Below are positions 25,527 through 35,162 of a DNA stretch of 64,000 bases, piece by piece. The stretch comes from Streptomyces aureoverticillatus. GTDB lineage: Bacteria; Actinomycetota; Actinomycetes; Streptomycetales; Streptomycetaceae. Below the pieces are notes generated by a model. That model was given only the letters and a program-made list of their open reading frames with translations, did no database searches and had not been told where the DNA came from. The first letter of the stretch is position 1; every line of letters begins with the position of its first letter. The stretch is taken from positions 248,001 to 312,000 of the forward strand of contig NZ_BMSY01000003.1 of the NCBI RefSeq assembly GCF_014649395.1, read 5' to 3'. Both the position numbers and the translations under genes were made by a program.

Positions 25527-27002
25527 TCAGCCCTCCGACTGCTCCCCGGCCCACCACTCCTTGAGCGCCGCCACCGCCGCGTCCCGCTCCATCGGCCCGT
25601 TCTCCAGGCGCAGCTCAAGCAGGAACTTGTACGCCTTGCCGATCACCGGCCCGGGACCCACATCCAGGACCTGCATGATCTCGTTGCCGTCGAGGTCGGG
25701 GCGGATGGAGTCCAGCTCCTCCTGCTCCTGGAGCCGGGCGATGCGCTCCTCAAGGCCGTCGTACGCACGTGACAGCGCGGTGGCCTTGCGCTTGTTGCGG
25801 GTCGTGCAGTCGGAGCGGGTCAGCTTGTGGAGGCGGTCGAGCAGGGGGCCGGCGTCGCGTACATAACGGCGTACGGCCGAATCCGTCCACTCGCCCGTCC
25901 CGTACCCGTGGAAGCGCAGGTGCAGCTCGACCAGGCGCGAGACGTCCTTGATGAGCTCATTCGAGTACTTGAGGGCCGTCATGCGCTTCTTGGTCATCTT
26001 CGCGCCGACCACTTCGTGGTGGTGGAAGGAGACCCGGCCGTCCTTCTCGAAGCGACGCGTCTTCGGCTTGCCGATGTCGTGCAGCAGGGCGGCAAGCCGC
26101 AGCGTCAGGTCCGGGCCGTCCGTCTCCAGGGCCATCGCCTGCTCGAGGACGATCAGCGAGTGGTCGTAGACGTCCTTGTGCCGGTGGTGTTCGTCGCGCT
26201 CAAGGCGCAGCGCCGGGAGCTCCGGCAGGACGTGGTCGGCCAGCCCCGTGTCGACGAGCAGCGCGAGGCCCTTGGCCGGGTGCGGGGACAGGATCAGCTT
26301 GTTCAGCTCGTCCCGGACGCGCTCGGCGGAAACGATCTCGATGCGCCCGGACATCGCCTTCATCGCGGCGACGACCTCCGGAGCCACCTCGAAGTCGAGC
26401 TGCGCGGCGAAGCGGGCGGCGCGCATCATCCGCAGCGGGTCGTCCGAGAAGGACTCCTCGGGGGTGCCGGGCGTCCGCAGGACATGCTCCGCCAGGTCGT
26501 CGAGGCCGCCGTGCGGGTCGATGAACTCCTTCTCCGGAAGCGACACGGCCATCGCGTTCACGGTGAAGTCGCGGCGGACGAGATCCTCCTCGATCGAGTC
26601 GCCGTACGACACCTCGGGCTTGCGCGAGGTCCTGTCGTACGCCTCCGATCGATATGTCGTCACCTCGACCTGGAAGCACTGCTCGGCGCCGTCCACGCGA
26701 GCGTTCTTCTGGCAGCCCACCGTGCCGAAGGCGATCCCGACCTCCCACACCGCGTCCGCCCACGGCCGGACGATCTTCAGGACGTCCTCGGGACGGGCGT
26801 CCGTCGTGAAGTCCAGGTCGTTGCCGAGCCGGCCCAGGAGCGCGTCCCGGACCGATCCGCCGACCAGGGCGAGCGAGAACCCGGCCTCCTGGAAACGGCG
26901 GGCGAGGTCGTCCGCGACAGGGGAGACGCGCAGCAGCTCGCTCACGGCGCGGTGCTGCGCCTGGCTCAGGGCACGGGGATTGTCTTCGTTGGCGTTCGGC
27001 AC
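25527..27002 (-). CDS. cca: CCA tRNA nucleotidyltransferase (class II), HD-domain type
   Basis: About 491 aa. It adds CCA to tRNA 3' ends; the S. coelicolor homologue was shown to be CCA-adding rather than a poly(A) polymerase, as I recall. Class II motifs are VGGSVRDALLGR, the metal-binding DLDFTTDA and RRDFTVNAMAV, with an HD domain (LLHDIGKPKT) in the second half. The GTG at 27002 is the likely start but has no clear Shine-Dalgarno; an upstream in-frame start at 27086 is possible. The tRNA-Ile gene in this window lacks encoded CCA, in keeping with this activity. Confidence 0.9.
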   Translation of the reverse strand: MPNANEDNPRALSQAQHRAVSELLRVSPVADDLARRFQEAGFSLALVGGSVRDALLGRLGNDLDFTTDARPEDVLKIVRPWADAVWEVGIAFGTVGCQKNARVDGAEQCFQVEVTTYRSEAYDRTSRKPEVSYGDSIEEDLVRRDFTVNAMAVSLPEKEFIDPHGGLDDLAEHVLRTPGTPEESFSDDPLRMMRAARFAAQLDFEVAPEVVAAMKAMSGRIEIVSAERVRDELNKLILSPHPAKGLALLVDTGLADHVLPELPALRLERDEHHRHKDVYDHSLIVLEQAMALETDGPDLTLRLAALLHDIGKPKTRRFEKDGRVSFHHHEVVGAKMTKKRMTALKYSNELIKDVSRLVELHLRFHGYGTGEWTDSAVRRYVRDAGPLLDRLHKLTRSDCTTRNKRKATALSRAYDGLEERIARLQEQEELDSIRPDLDGNEIMQVLDVGPGPVIGKAYKFLLELRLENGPMERDAAVAALKEWWAGEQSEG

Positions 27003-27229
27003 AACAGAAAAGGGTACGTGCCCCGGCCGCGGGCGGCCGCCCGGATTTCCGCTGCGTGCGTAAGGGCCGTTCACGGCGCTCACCACGGCCCTCGCGGGCG
27101 CGGCGGCCGGTTGTTGCGATCTTGTGGAGCGGTCCGCGGCACTTAGCCCCCGCGCACCTCGTTACCATGCGTGGACGCAGCGAACGACAACCACCGACAC
27201 ACCTGACGACGACGAGGGACGGGCAACGC

Positions 27230-29701
27230 GTGGCCGAGGCGGCAGACTTCCCGGGGACCAGCCCCTCACCTGCCCGCCGGTGGCTCCGGCGCACAGCGGC
27301 ACTGCTGGCCGGGGCTCCCCTGCTGGCCGGTCTGCTGCACGTGCCCGCGAGCGCGTCCGCGTACACGGCCTCCCCGGAGGTGACGGCGAACACATCGAGC
27401 GCCTCGCGTGTGGACACCGGCACCACGAGCGCCTCGCGGGCGGAAACCGGCACCACGAGCGCCCAGACGGCCGCCTCGCGCCCGAAGGCCGCCGCCACCG
27501 GCTCCCGCACCGTGAACGTCTCCCTGAACTCGCTCACGCCCAGCGCGCCGCGCGAGGGCGACACCGTCACCGTGTCGGGCACGGTCACCAACGACAGCGC
27601 CCAGACGGTCACCGACGCCCGGGTGGGCCTGCGCGTGGGCACCGCCCTCGGCGGCCGTACGGAGATCGACAGCGCCGCGAAGCGCACCGCGTACCAGCCG
27701 GGAGCCGACGGCACCGAGGTCGGCGGAAAGTACGTCCAGAAGATCTCCCGGCTCGCCCCGGGCGTCCGGCACGACTTCAGCATCTCCGTGCCCGTGAGCG
27801 CCCTGGACCTCGGCATGGACGGCGTCTACCAGCTCGGCGTCACGCTCACCGGCCAGACCGCGGCCCAGCCCTTCCCCCAGGTGCTCGGGATCGAGCGGAC
27901 CTTCCTGCCGTGGCAGGACGGGGCCGCCGAGACGAAGACCAAGACGACCTACCTGTGGCCGCTCATCTCCACCACGCATCTCACCGCGAGGACGCGCTCG
28001 GACGAGCAGCAGACGCCGCTCTTCAAGGACGAGAGCCTGGCCAAGGAGCTCCAGCCGGGCGGCCGCCTGCAGCAGCTCCTGACGCTCGGCAGCCAGCTCG
28101 ACGTCACCTGGGTCGTCGACCCGGACCTGTTGGTCTCGGTCGAGGCGATGACCACGAGCTACGACGTCGAGGGCCCTGACGGCACCACCGTCGCGGGCAG
28201 GTACCAGGCGGTCGCAAAGCAGTGGCTCAACCAGCTTCAGAAGGCCGTGAAGGGCAAGAAGGTCGTCGCGCTGCCCTTCGCCGACCCCGATCTCGCCTCG
28301 CTCGCCCACACCGGCAAGTCCGTCACCGGCTCGCTCGGCCACCTCAAGGAGGCCACCGAGGTCAGCGCCAAGGCCGTGCACGACATCCTCACGGTCAAGC
28401 CGAACTCCGACTTCGCCTGGCCCGCGGAGGGGGCGGTCGACCCGTCGATCGTCGACGTCGCCACCTCGGCCGGCGCCCACTCGGTGATCGCCCGCAGCGA
28501 CAGCCTGCGCGAGACGGGCGGGCTGCTGTACACGCCCAGCGCGGCGCGCCCCATCGGCGGCGGCACGACCGCCGTGGTCGCCGACGCCCGCCTGTCCACC
28601 GCCTTCCGCGGCGACATGACGGGCGCCGAGAACTCCACGCTCGCCGTCCAGGAGTTCTTGGCCCAGAGCCTCATGATCACGCTGCAGGATCCCGGCAAAC
28701 AGCGCAGCATCGTGGTCGCCCCGCAGCGCATGCCGTCCGCCAGCCAGGCCCAGTCGATGGCCAGGGCGCTGACCGCCCTCGACGACAAGCGCTGGTCGCA
28801 ACCGCAGGACCTGGCGTCCGCCGCGAAGGCCAAGCCGGACCCGGGCGCCACCACGCAGGTCCCGTCAGCCGGCGCCTACCCGGCGTCCCTGCGCAGGCAG
28901 GAACTGCCCCGCTCGGCGTTCCTGGAGGTCCAGGCCACCCAGGGCAAGCTCGACCGCTTCCAGGAGATCCTCTCCGCGCCGGAGCGCGTCATCACCCCCT
29001 TCGGCCGGGCGATGGACCGCGAGATGTCCGCGTCGTGGCGCGGGCGCCCGGCGGAGGCAGGGACCTTCCGCAAGGGAGTACAGGGGTATCTGACCAGCCT
29101 CACCGAACAGGTGAAGTTGATCAACAAGTCGGACGTGAAGCTTTCGGGCCGCAGCGCGACCATCCCGGTCACTGTGCAGAACAACCTGGTCCAGGGCGTC
29201 GACCACCTCGTCCTGCGGCTGACGTCGACCAACCCCACCCGCCTCAAGGTCGGCGACGGACTGTACGAGGAACAGCCGGTCAAGATCACAGGTGGCGGTC
29301 ACACCCAGTCCGTGAAGTTCACCACGACGGCCAACGCCAACGGCCCGGTCACGGTCTACGCCCAGCTCTACACGGAGGACAACCAGCCCTACGGCGCCCC
29401 CGTCCGCTTCGACGTCAACGTCACCGAGTTCACCGCCACGGTGATGCTGGTCATCGGCGGCGGCGTGCTGCTCCTCGTCCTCGCCGGGTTCCGCATGTAC
29501 ACCCAGCGCAAGCGCGCGGCACAGCAGCGGGCGGAGGCGGACCCGGACGGCGGCCCCGACGGGGACTCCGACGCCACCCCCGGCCCCGCCCCCGACACCG
29601 GCCCGGGCGCGGACGATCCCGAGCAGCCGAGTGACCCGACACCGGACACCGCTCCCGAAAGCACCGAGCCGTCGCACCCGGGTGAGAGAGTGGACCGTTG
29701 A
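27230..29701 (+). CDS. Large secreted, membrane-anchored DUF6049-type protein
   Basis: An 823-aa protein with an N-terminal signal/anchor (about residues 20-45: LRRTAALLAGAPLLAGLLHV), a long extracellular part with beta-rich CARDB-like segments (NVSLNSLTPSAPREGDTVTV), and a C-terminal helix VMLVIGGGVLLLVLAGF with a short basic then acidic tail. The GTG at 27230 is preceded by GAGGGACGGG. In mycobacteria the same position, just before mviN, holds a similar protein (Rv3909). It is probably an accessory to MurJ-linked wall synthesis. murJ starts 47 bases later. Confidence 0.8.
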   Translation: MAEAADFPGTSPSPARRWLRRTAALLAGAPLLAGLLHVPASASAYTASPEVTANTSSASRVDTGTTSASRAETGTTSAQTAASRPKAAATGSRTVNVSLNSLTPSAPREGDTVTVSGTVTNDSAQTVTDARVGLRVGTALGGRTEIDSAAKRTAYQPGADGTEVGGKYVQKISRLAPGVRHDFSISVPVSALDLGMDGVYQLGVTLTGQTAAQPFPQVLGIERTFLPWQDGAAETKTKTTYLWPLISTTHLTARTRSDEQQTPLFKDESLAKELQPGGRLQQLLTLGSQLDVTWVVDPDLLVSVEAMTTSYDVEGPDGTTVAGRYQAVAKQWLNQLQKAVKGKKVVALPFADPDLASLAHTGKSVTGSLGHLKEATEVSAKAVHDILTVKPNSDFAWPAEGAVDPSIVDVATSAGAHSVIARSDSLRETGGLLYTPSAARPIGGGTTAVVADARLSTAFRGDMTGAENSTLAVQEFLAQSLMITLQDPGKQRSIVVAPQRMPSASQAQSMARALTALDDKRWSQPQDLASAAKAKPDPGATTQVPSAGAYPASLRRQELPRSAFLEVQATQGKLDRFQEILSAPERVITPFGRAMDREMSASWRGRPAEAGTFRKGVQGYLTSLTEQVKLINKSDVKLSGRSATIPVTVQNNLVQGVDHLVLRLTSTNPTRLKVGDGLYEEQPVKITGGGHTQSVKFTTTANANGPVTVYAQLYTEDNQPYGAPVRFDVNVTEFTATVMLVIGGGVLLLVLAGFRMYTQRKRAAQQRAEADPDGGPDGDSDATPGPAPDTGPGADDPEQPSDPTPDTAPESTEPSHPGERVDR

Positions 29702-29748
29702 GCGATGTCGTGGCCGGTGGGCCCGGGGACCATGAGGTGGGGTAAACC

Positions 29749-32523
29749 ATGAACGCGCCGTACGACGGTGAGCGCGGCGAGGGCACGGGCAGCTCCGGCG
29801 CGGCCGGGGGCCCGCCTCCCGGCACGCCTGAGGACGGTCAGGTGCCGCCGCAGCACGCGCCGGACGCCTACCTCCAGGACGCCTACGCCCAGGACCCCTA
29901 CCGGGCTCAGGACCTCTCGGCCCAGGATCCGGTCGCCGAGGCGCTCTACGACCGCGCGGCGCACCCCCCGCCGCCCCCCGGCAGCTACCCCGACCCGCAG
30001 CAGCTCTACGCCCAGCCGCCCTCGTCGCCGTACCAGCCGGACCCCCGCGTCTGGGCCCAGACCCCGCCCCCGGAGCCGGAGGGCCCGACCCGGCACCTGC
30101 CGTACGGCGACGACCCGCGCACGACGCAGTACGTGGGCGTGGACGACCTCGTCACCCAGGCCGGCGAGGAGCGGCACCAGCCGGACGCCTTCGCGCACCT
30201 CTTCCGGGACCAGCAGGCCAGCGGCTACCAGGACCCGCGGGCGGGCGACTACGGCAACCAGCAGGCCGCTGACCCGCGCGCCCAGCAGGCATCCGGGTAC
30301 GAGGGTCAGCAGCACGGCGGATACCAGGGCCAGCAGCCCTCGGGGTACCAGGGCCAGCAGCCCGCCCAGGGCGTCGGGCACCAAGGCCAACAGGGCGGCG
30401 GGTACCAGGGACAGCCCGCCGCCGGGTACCAGGACCAGCAGGGCGGCGGCGCCTATCCCTACCAGCAGCAGCCCGGCCAGGCGGCCTACGCGGACCCGCA
30501 GCACCCGCAGCACCCGCACGCGGGGTACGCCGACCAGCACGGCCAGCACGGCCAGCAGCACGCCGCCGACTACGCCGCCCAGCAGCAGCCCGGCGCCGCG
30601 TACCCCGATCAGCAGGGCGCGCCCTACGCGTACCCGCAGAACGAAGCCGCCTACGGCGACCAGTACGACGCCCAGTACGCGCAGCAGGGCGCGCCGTACG
30701 CCGCCCAGCAGGCCGGTGGCTACTACCAGGACCCGAATCAGTACCCGGACCCCAACCAGGGCGGCTACTACCAGGACCCGCAGTACGGCGGTGCCCGCCC
30801 GCCCGCGGAGCCGGAGGCGCCGGCGTCCCCGGCCGTCCCGGCGCCCGCCAAGCCACCCACGCCGGCCCCGGCGACGCCCGCGGGGAAGTCCGGCGGCCGC
30901 GCGGCGAGCCTGCTGAAGTCGAGCGCGGTGATGGCGGCGGGCACGATGGTGTCCCGCCTCACCGGCTTCGTCCGCTCGGCGATGATCGTCTCGGCTCTCG
31001 GCATCGGCCTCCTCGGCGACACCTTCCAGGTGGCCTACCAGCTGCCGACGATGATCTACATCCTCACCGTCGGCGGCGGTCTCAACTCGGTGTTCGTGCC
31101 GCAGCTCGTGCGCGCCCAGAAGAACGACGCGGACGGGGGCCAGGCGTACGCCAACCGGCTCCTGACGCTCGTCATGGTGGCGCTGGGCGTGCTCACCGTG
31201 CTCGGCTGGTTCGCGGCGCCGCTGCTGGTGCACGCGCTCTCCACGCCGGTCGCCAGCGACCCGGCCGCCAACGAGGTCGCCATCACCTTCGTCCGCTACT
31301 TCCTGCCCTCGATCTTCTTCATGGGCGTCCACGTCGTGATGGGGCAGATCCTCAACGCGCGCGGGAAGTTCGGCGCGATGATGTGGACGCCGGTCCTCAA
31401 CAACATCGTCATCATCGCGACGCTCGGCATGTTCCTGTGGGTGTACGGCACCTCCGAGAAGTCGGGGATGCGCGTCACCTCGATCCCCGACGACGGGGTG
31501 CGCCTGCTCGGCGTGGGCGTCCTGCTCGGTCTCGTCGTCCAGTCGCTCGCGATGTTCCCCTACCTGCGCGAGACCGGCTTCAAGCTGCGCCTGCGCTTCG
31601 ACTGGAAGGGCCAGGGACTCGGCAAGGCGGCCATGCTGGCCAAGTGGACGATGCTCTTCGTCCTCGCCAACCAGGCGGGCGCGATCGTCGTGACCCAGCT
31701 CGGCACCGCGGCGGTCAAGCACTCCGGCATGGACGGCACGGGCTTCTCCGCCTACGCCAACGCCCAGCTCATCTGGGGCCTCCCGCAGGCCATCATCACG
31801 GTCTCCCTGATGGCCGCGCTGCTGCCGCGGCTGTCCCGCTCGGCCCACGAGGGCGACACCGGGGCCGTCCGCGACGACATCTCCCAGGGCCTGCGGACCT
31901 CGGCCGTCGCGATCGTGCCGATCGCCTTCAGCTTCCTCGCACTCGGCATCCCGATGTGCACGCTGATCTTCGGCTCGTCCGGCGTCAACGGCGCGACACG
32001 CATGGGCTACATGCTGATGGCCTTCGGCCTCGGCCTGATCCCGTACTCGGTGCAGTACGTCGTCCTGCGCGCCTTCTACGCGTACGAGGACACCCGCACC
32101 CCCTTCTACAACACGGTCATCGTGGCCGCCTTCAACGCCGCCGCCTCCGGGATCTGCTACCTGGTACTGCCCGCCCGCTGGGCCGTGGCGGGCATGGCCC
32201 TCTCGTACGGCGTCGCCTACGCGATCGGCGTGGGCGTCGCCTGGCACCGGCTGCGCAAGCGGCTGGGGGGCGACCTGGACGGCGCGAACGTGATCCGTAC
32301 GTACGCCCGCCTCGCACTGGCATCCGTGCCGGGGGCGATTCTCGGCGCCGGGACCGGGTACGCGATCACGAAGGCCCTCGGCCAGGGGGTCATCGGCTCC
32401 CTGGCGGCGCTGGTCGTCGGCTGTGCGGTGCTCTTCGGGGTCTTCTTCGTGGCCGCGCGACGCATGCGGATCCAGGAGCTGAACTCCCTGGTGGGTATGG
32501 TGCGCGGACGACTGGGGCGCTGA
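29749..32523 (+). CDS. murJ: MurJ lipid II flippase with long Gln/Tyr/Gly-rich N-terminus
   Basis: A 924-aa protein. From about residue 382 (AASLLKSSAVMAAGTMVSRLTGF) it is a MOP-superfamily MurJ/MviN flippase with about 14 helices, which moves lipid II across the membrane. The first 380 residues are low-complexity and dominated by Gln, Tyr, Gly, Ala and Pro, with repeats such as GYQGQQ and YADQHGQ. This part is predicted cytoplasmic and disordered. The ATG at 29749 has GAGGTGGGG upstream. The next gene encodes the pseudokinase that in mycobacteria is fused to MurJ. Confidence 0.92.
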   Translation: MNAPYDGERGEGTGSSGAAGGPPPGTPEDGQVPPQHAPDAYLQDAYAQDPYRAQDLSAQDPVAEALYDRAAHPPPPPGSYPDPQQLYAQPPSSPYQPDPRVWAQTPPPEPEGPTRHLPYGDDPRTTQYVGVDDLVTQAGEERHQPDAFAHLFRDQQASGYQDPRAGDYGNQQAADPRAQQASGYEGQQHGGYQGQQPSGYQGQQPAQGVGHQGQQGGGYQGQPAAGYQDQQGGGAYPYQQQPGQAAYADPQHPQHPHAGYADQHGQHGQQHAADYAAQQQPGAAYPDQQGAPYAYPQNEAAYGDQYDAQYAQQGAPYAAQQAGGYYQDPNQYPDPNQGGYYQDPQYGGARPPAEPEAPASPAVPAPAKPPTPAPATPAGKSGGRAASLLKSSAVMAAGTMVSRLTGFVRSAMIVSALGIGLLGDTFQVAYQLPTMIYILTVGGGLNSVFVPQLVRAQKNDADGGQAYANRLLTLVMVALGVLTVLGWFAAPLLVHALSTPVASDPAANEVAITFVRYFLPSIFFMGVHVVMGQILNARGKFGAMMWTPVLNNIVIIATLGMFLWVYGTSEKSGMRVTSIPDDGVRLLGVGVLLGLVVQSLAMFPYLRETGFKLRLRFDWKGQGLGKAAMLAKWTMLFVLANQAGAIVVTQLGTAAVKHSGMDGTGFSAYANAQLIWGLPQAIITVSLMAALLPRLSRSAHEGDTGAVRDDISQGLRTSAVAIVPIAFSFLALGIPMCTLIFGSSGVNGATRMGYMLMAFGLGLIPYSVQYVVLRAFYAYEDTRTPFYNTVIVAAFNAAASGICYLVLPARWAVAGMALSYGVAYAIGVGVAWHRLRKRLGGDLDGANVIRTYARLALASVPGAILGAGTGYAITKALGQGVIGSLAALVVGCAVLFGVFFVAARRMRIQELNSLVGMVRGRLGR

Positions 32524-32641
32524 TGTGAAGGCATCCGCACAACCATCGTCGGCCACCGCGTGTCGTGCATAGCGCTGGACTGTGGGCACAATTGGCTTTG
32601 GCGTCTGACGAAGCGCAACGGATGGGGAGGCAGGAACGACG

Positions 32642-34354
32642 GTGGCGGAACGGAGCACGGCTGCCGTCGACGTGGCAGACAACAGCGGCGACAAGCCGCT
32701 GACCGCGCAGGCGGAGCAGTCCACGGCCGACGGGGTGGCCCAGACCCGGGAGCGGGACACGGCGGACGACGGCACAGCCAAGACGAATGAACCCACCAGT
32801 CCGTCCGGGGCGACGACGCCCCCGGAACTGCACAGCGGCCACAAACTCGCCAGACGCTATCGCCTCGAGGAGTGCGTCACCCGTCTGGACGGTTTCAGCA
32901 GCTGGCGTGCCGTGGACGAGAAACTCCGCCGGGCCGTGGGGGTGCACCTGCTCCCGGCCGACCATCCCCGCGCCCGCTCGGTGCTCGCCGCGGCCCGCTC
33001 CGCGGCGCTGCTCGGCGACCCCCGGTTCGTCCAGGTCCTGGACGCGGTCGAGGAGAACGACCTCGTGTACGTCGTGCACGAGTGGCTTCCGGACGCCACG
33101 GAGCTGACCGCGCTGCTCGCGGCGGGACCGCTCGAGGCCCACGACGCCTACCAGCTCGTCGGCCAGGTCAGCCAGGCCATGGCCGCCGCCCACCGCGAGG
33201 GCCTCGCGCATCTGCGGCTCACCCCGAGCGCCGTCCTGCGCACCTCGTCGGGCCAGTACCGCATCCGCGGCCTCGCTGTGAACGCCGCGCTGCGCGGCAT
33301 CAGCTCCGAGACCCCCCAGCGCGCCGACACCGAGGCGATCGGTGCTCTCCTGTACGCCTCGCTGACCCAGCGCTGGCCGTACGACAACGACGCCTACGGC
33401 CTGTCCGGCCTGCCCAAGGGCGTCGGTCTGCTGCCGCCGGACCAGGTCCGTGCCGGCGTGCACCGCGGTCTGTCCGAGCTCGCCATGCGCGCACTCGTCA
33501 ACGACGGCGCGACGGCGTCCCGCCAGGAACCCGCGTGCACCACGCCGGACGACCTGGTGAAGGCGATCGCCGAGCTGCCCCGCATCCGGCCCCCGGAGCC
33601 CGCCTTCACGGCGCCGCCGGAGTACCAGCGCACGACCTACCAGCAGGGCAACTACGGCCGCGGCGCGCAGCCCCCCGGGGCCACGCAGACCGTCCCGACA
33701 CCGCCGCCCCCGCTGCAGAGCCGCACCGGCAGGGCCCTCAAATGGGCCGTCTCCGCACTGCTCATCGCCGCGCTCGGCCTGGGCAGCTGGCAGCTCGCGG
33801 ACGCCCTGATGGACCAGAACAAGAACAGCGACTCCGATACGTCGAAGACGACGGACGGCGACGACAAGAACCAGCCGAAGCCGCCGAAGCCGATCTCCAT
33901 CCAGGGCGCGCAGGAGTCTCTGCTCGGCGGCAAGGCGCAGGACCCGGAGAACGTCGCGAAGACGTACGACGGCGACACCTCCACGCTCTGGCGCACCAAG
34001 TCGTACGTGGACGGTCCTCGGCTGGCCCCGTACCGCCCAGGCGTCGGCATCGTCTACGACCTCGGCTCCGCCAAGAAGATCTCGGCTGCGTCGCTGGCAC
34101 TCAGGTACCCGGGCCCCAGCACGACGGCGGCGCTGTACGCGGCCGACTCGATGTCGCCGTCCGGGCCGATCGGCTCGATGAAGAAGATCGGTGACGCCAC
34201 GACCACCGGCGCGAGCTTGAAGATCAAGGCCGACAAACCGGTCAAGACGCAGTACGTGCTTCTCTGGATGACGCACGTGCCGAGGTCCGGCACGGACGGC
34301 TACTACAGCGCGGGCTACAAGCAGGGCATCACGGACGTGAAGTTCAAGGGCTGA
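32642..34354 (+). CDS. Membrane pseudokinase with extracellular C-terminal domain (MurJ partner)
   Basis: A 570-aa protein. Kinase-like domain at about residues 70-300: RYRLEECVTRLDGFSSWRAV in the N-lobe, but the catalytic HRD is HLR (GLAHLRLTPSAVL) and DFG is replaced by RGLAV, so it cannot be an ordinary kinase. One membrane helix at about 363-390 (ALKWAVSALLIAALGLGSWQ), then a jelly-roll-like outer domain (PENVAKTYDGDTSTLWRT, IVYDLGSAKKISAASL). In M. tuberculosis MviN has the same pseudokinase and outer domain at its C-terminus, bound by FhaA. GTG at 32642. Confidence 0.85.
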   Translation: MAERSTAAVDVADNSGDKPLTAQAEQSTADGVAQTRERDTADDGTAKTNEPTSPSGATTPPELHSGHKLARRYRLEECVTRLDGFSSWRAVDEKLRRAVGVHLLPADHPRARSVLAAARSAALLGDPRFVQVLDAVEENDLVYVVHEWLPDATELTALLAAGPLEAHDAYQLVGQVSQAMAAAHREGLAHLRLTPSAVLRTSSGQYRIRGLAVNAALRGISSETPQRADTEAIGALLYASLTQRWPYDNDAYGLSGLPKGVGLLPPDQVRAGVHRGLSELAMRALVNDGATASRQEPACTTPDDLVKAIAELPRIRPPEPAFTAPPEYQRTTYQQGNYGRGAQPPGATQTVPTPPPPLQSRTGRALKWAVSALLIAALGLGSWQLADALMDQNKNSDSDTSKTTDGDDKNQPKPPKPISIQGAQESLLGGKAQDPENVAKTYDGDTSTLWRTKSYVDGPRLAPYRPGVGIVYDLGSAKKISAASLALRYPGPSTTAALYAADSMSPSGPIGSMKKIGDATTTGASLKIKADKPVKTQYVLLWMTHVPRSGTDGYYSAGYKQGITDVKFKG

Positions 34355-34397
34355 CGAGTCCGGCGGACGCTGAGGGGCGAGGGGAGGGGGTTCCACG

Positions 34398-35162
34398 GTG
34401 GACAGCACCGAGCTCGGTGAACTGAGCGACCACGACCTTCTGACCCGCCATGTCGACGGCGACAAGGACGCCTTCGGTGAGCTCGTCCGTCGCCACCGCG
34501 ACCGGCTGTGGGCGGTGGCCCTGCGCACGCTGGGGGACCGCGAGGAGGCGGCGGACGCCGTCCAGGACGCCCTTGTGTCCGCCTACCGCGCCGCGCACAC
34601 CTTCCGCGGCCAGTCCGCCGTGACGACCTGGCTGCACCGCATCACCGTGAACGCCTGTCTCGACCGGGCACGCAAGGTGGCGTCCCGGAAGACCTCCCCC
34701 GTCGACGACACGGAACGCCTGGAGCAGCTTCTCGAACCGCACGAGTCCGCTGCGGCGCCCGTCGAACGCGGCGATCTGCACCGGGAGCTCCTGGAGGCGC
34801 TCGGCACCCTGCCGCCCGACCAGCGGGCCTGCCTCGTCCTGGTCGACATGCAGGGCTATCCCGTGGCCGAGGCGGCCCGGGTGCTCGACATCCCCACCGG
34901 CACCGTGAAGAGCCGCTGCGCACGCGGCAGAGCCAGGCTCCTGCCCCTCCTCACGCATCTGCGGACGGAGGCGCCGCCTCGACGCGAGGGCGACGGTGGC
35001 AGCGGGAGTGGCCGGGACGACACCAGAAACTCTGCTCCGGGACGGAACCGGACGCAGGGGACAACCGTCCCACCGGCAGCGGGACCTCAGGACGCGGGGC
35101 CTCCTCAGGACGCGGGACCCAGCGACTCAGCGGCAGTGAAGGGCGGAGGTGGGCGAGCGTGA
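34398..35162 (+). CDS. sigM: ECF sigma factor SigM
   Basis: A 254-aa ECF-type sigma factor. Region 2 is at about residues 25-95 (FGELVRRHRDRLWAVALRTLG; FRGQSAVTTWLHRITVNACLDR) and region 4 at about 130-185 (LPPDQRACLVLVDMQGYPVAEAARVL). A disordered Gly/Pro tail of about 60 residues follows. GTG at 34398 after GGGAGGGGG. Its stop overlaps the start of the anti-sigma gene by GTGA, a usual sign of coupled synthesis. Orthologous by position to SigM of mycobacteria. Confidence 0.92.
   Translation: MDSTELGELSDHDLLTRHVDGDKDAFGELVRRHRDRLWAVALRTLGDREEAADAVQDALVSAYRAAHTFRGQSAVTTWLHRITVNACLDRARKVASRKTSPVDDTERLEQLLEPHESAAAPVERGDLHRELLEALGTLPPDQRACLVLVDMQGYPVAEAARVLDIPTGTVKSRCARGRARLLPLLTHLRTEAPPRREGDGGSGSGRDDTRNSAPGRNRTQGTTVPPAAGPQDAGPPQDAGPSDSAAVKGGGGRA

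Noticed and set aside
29389..32844. An 1151-codon open frame antisense to murJ
   Set aside because: Shadow frame; the repeats mirror the Gln/Gly-rich part of murJ.
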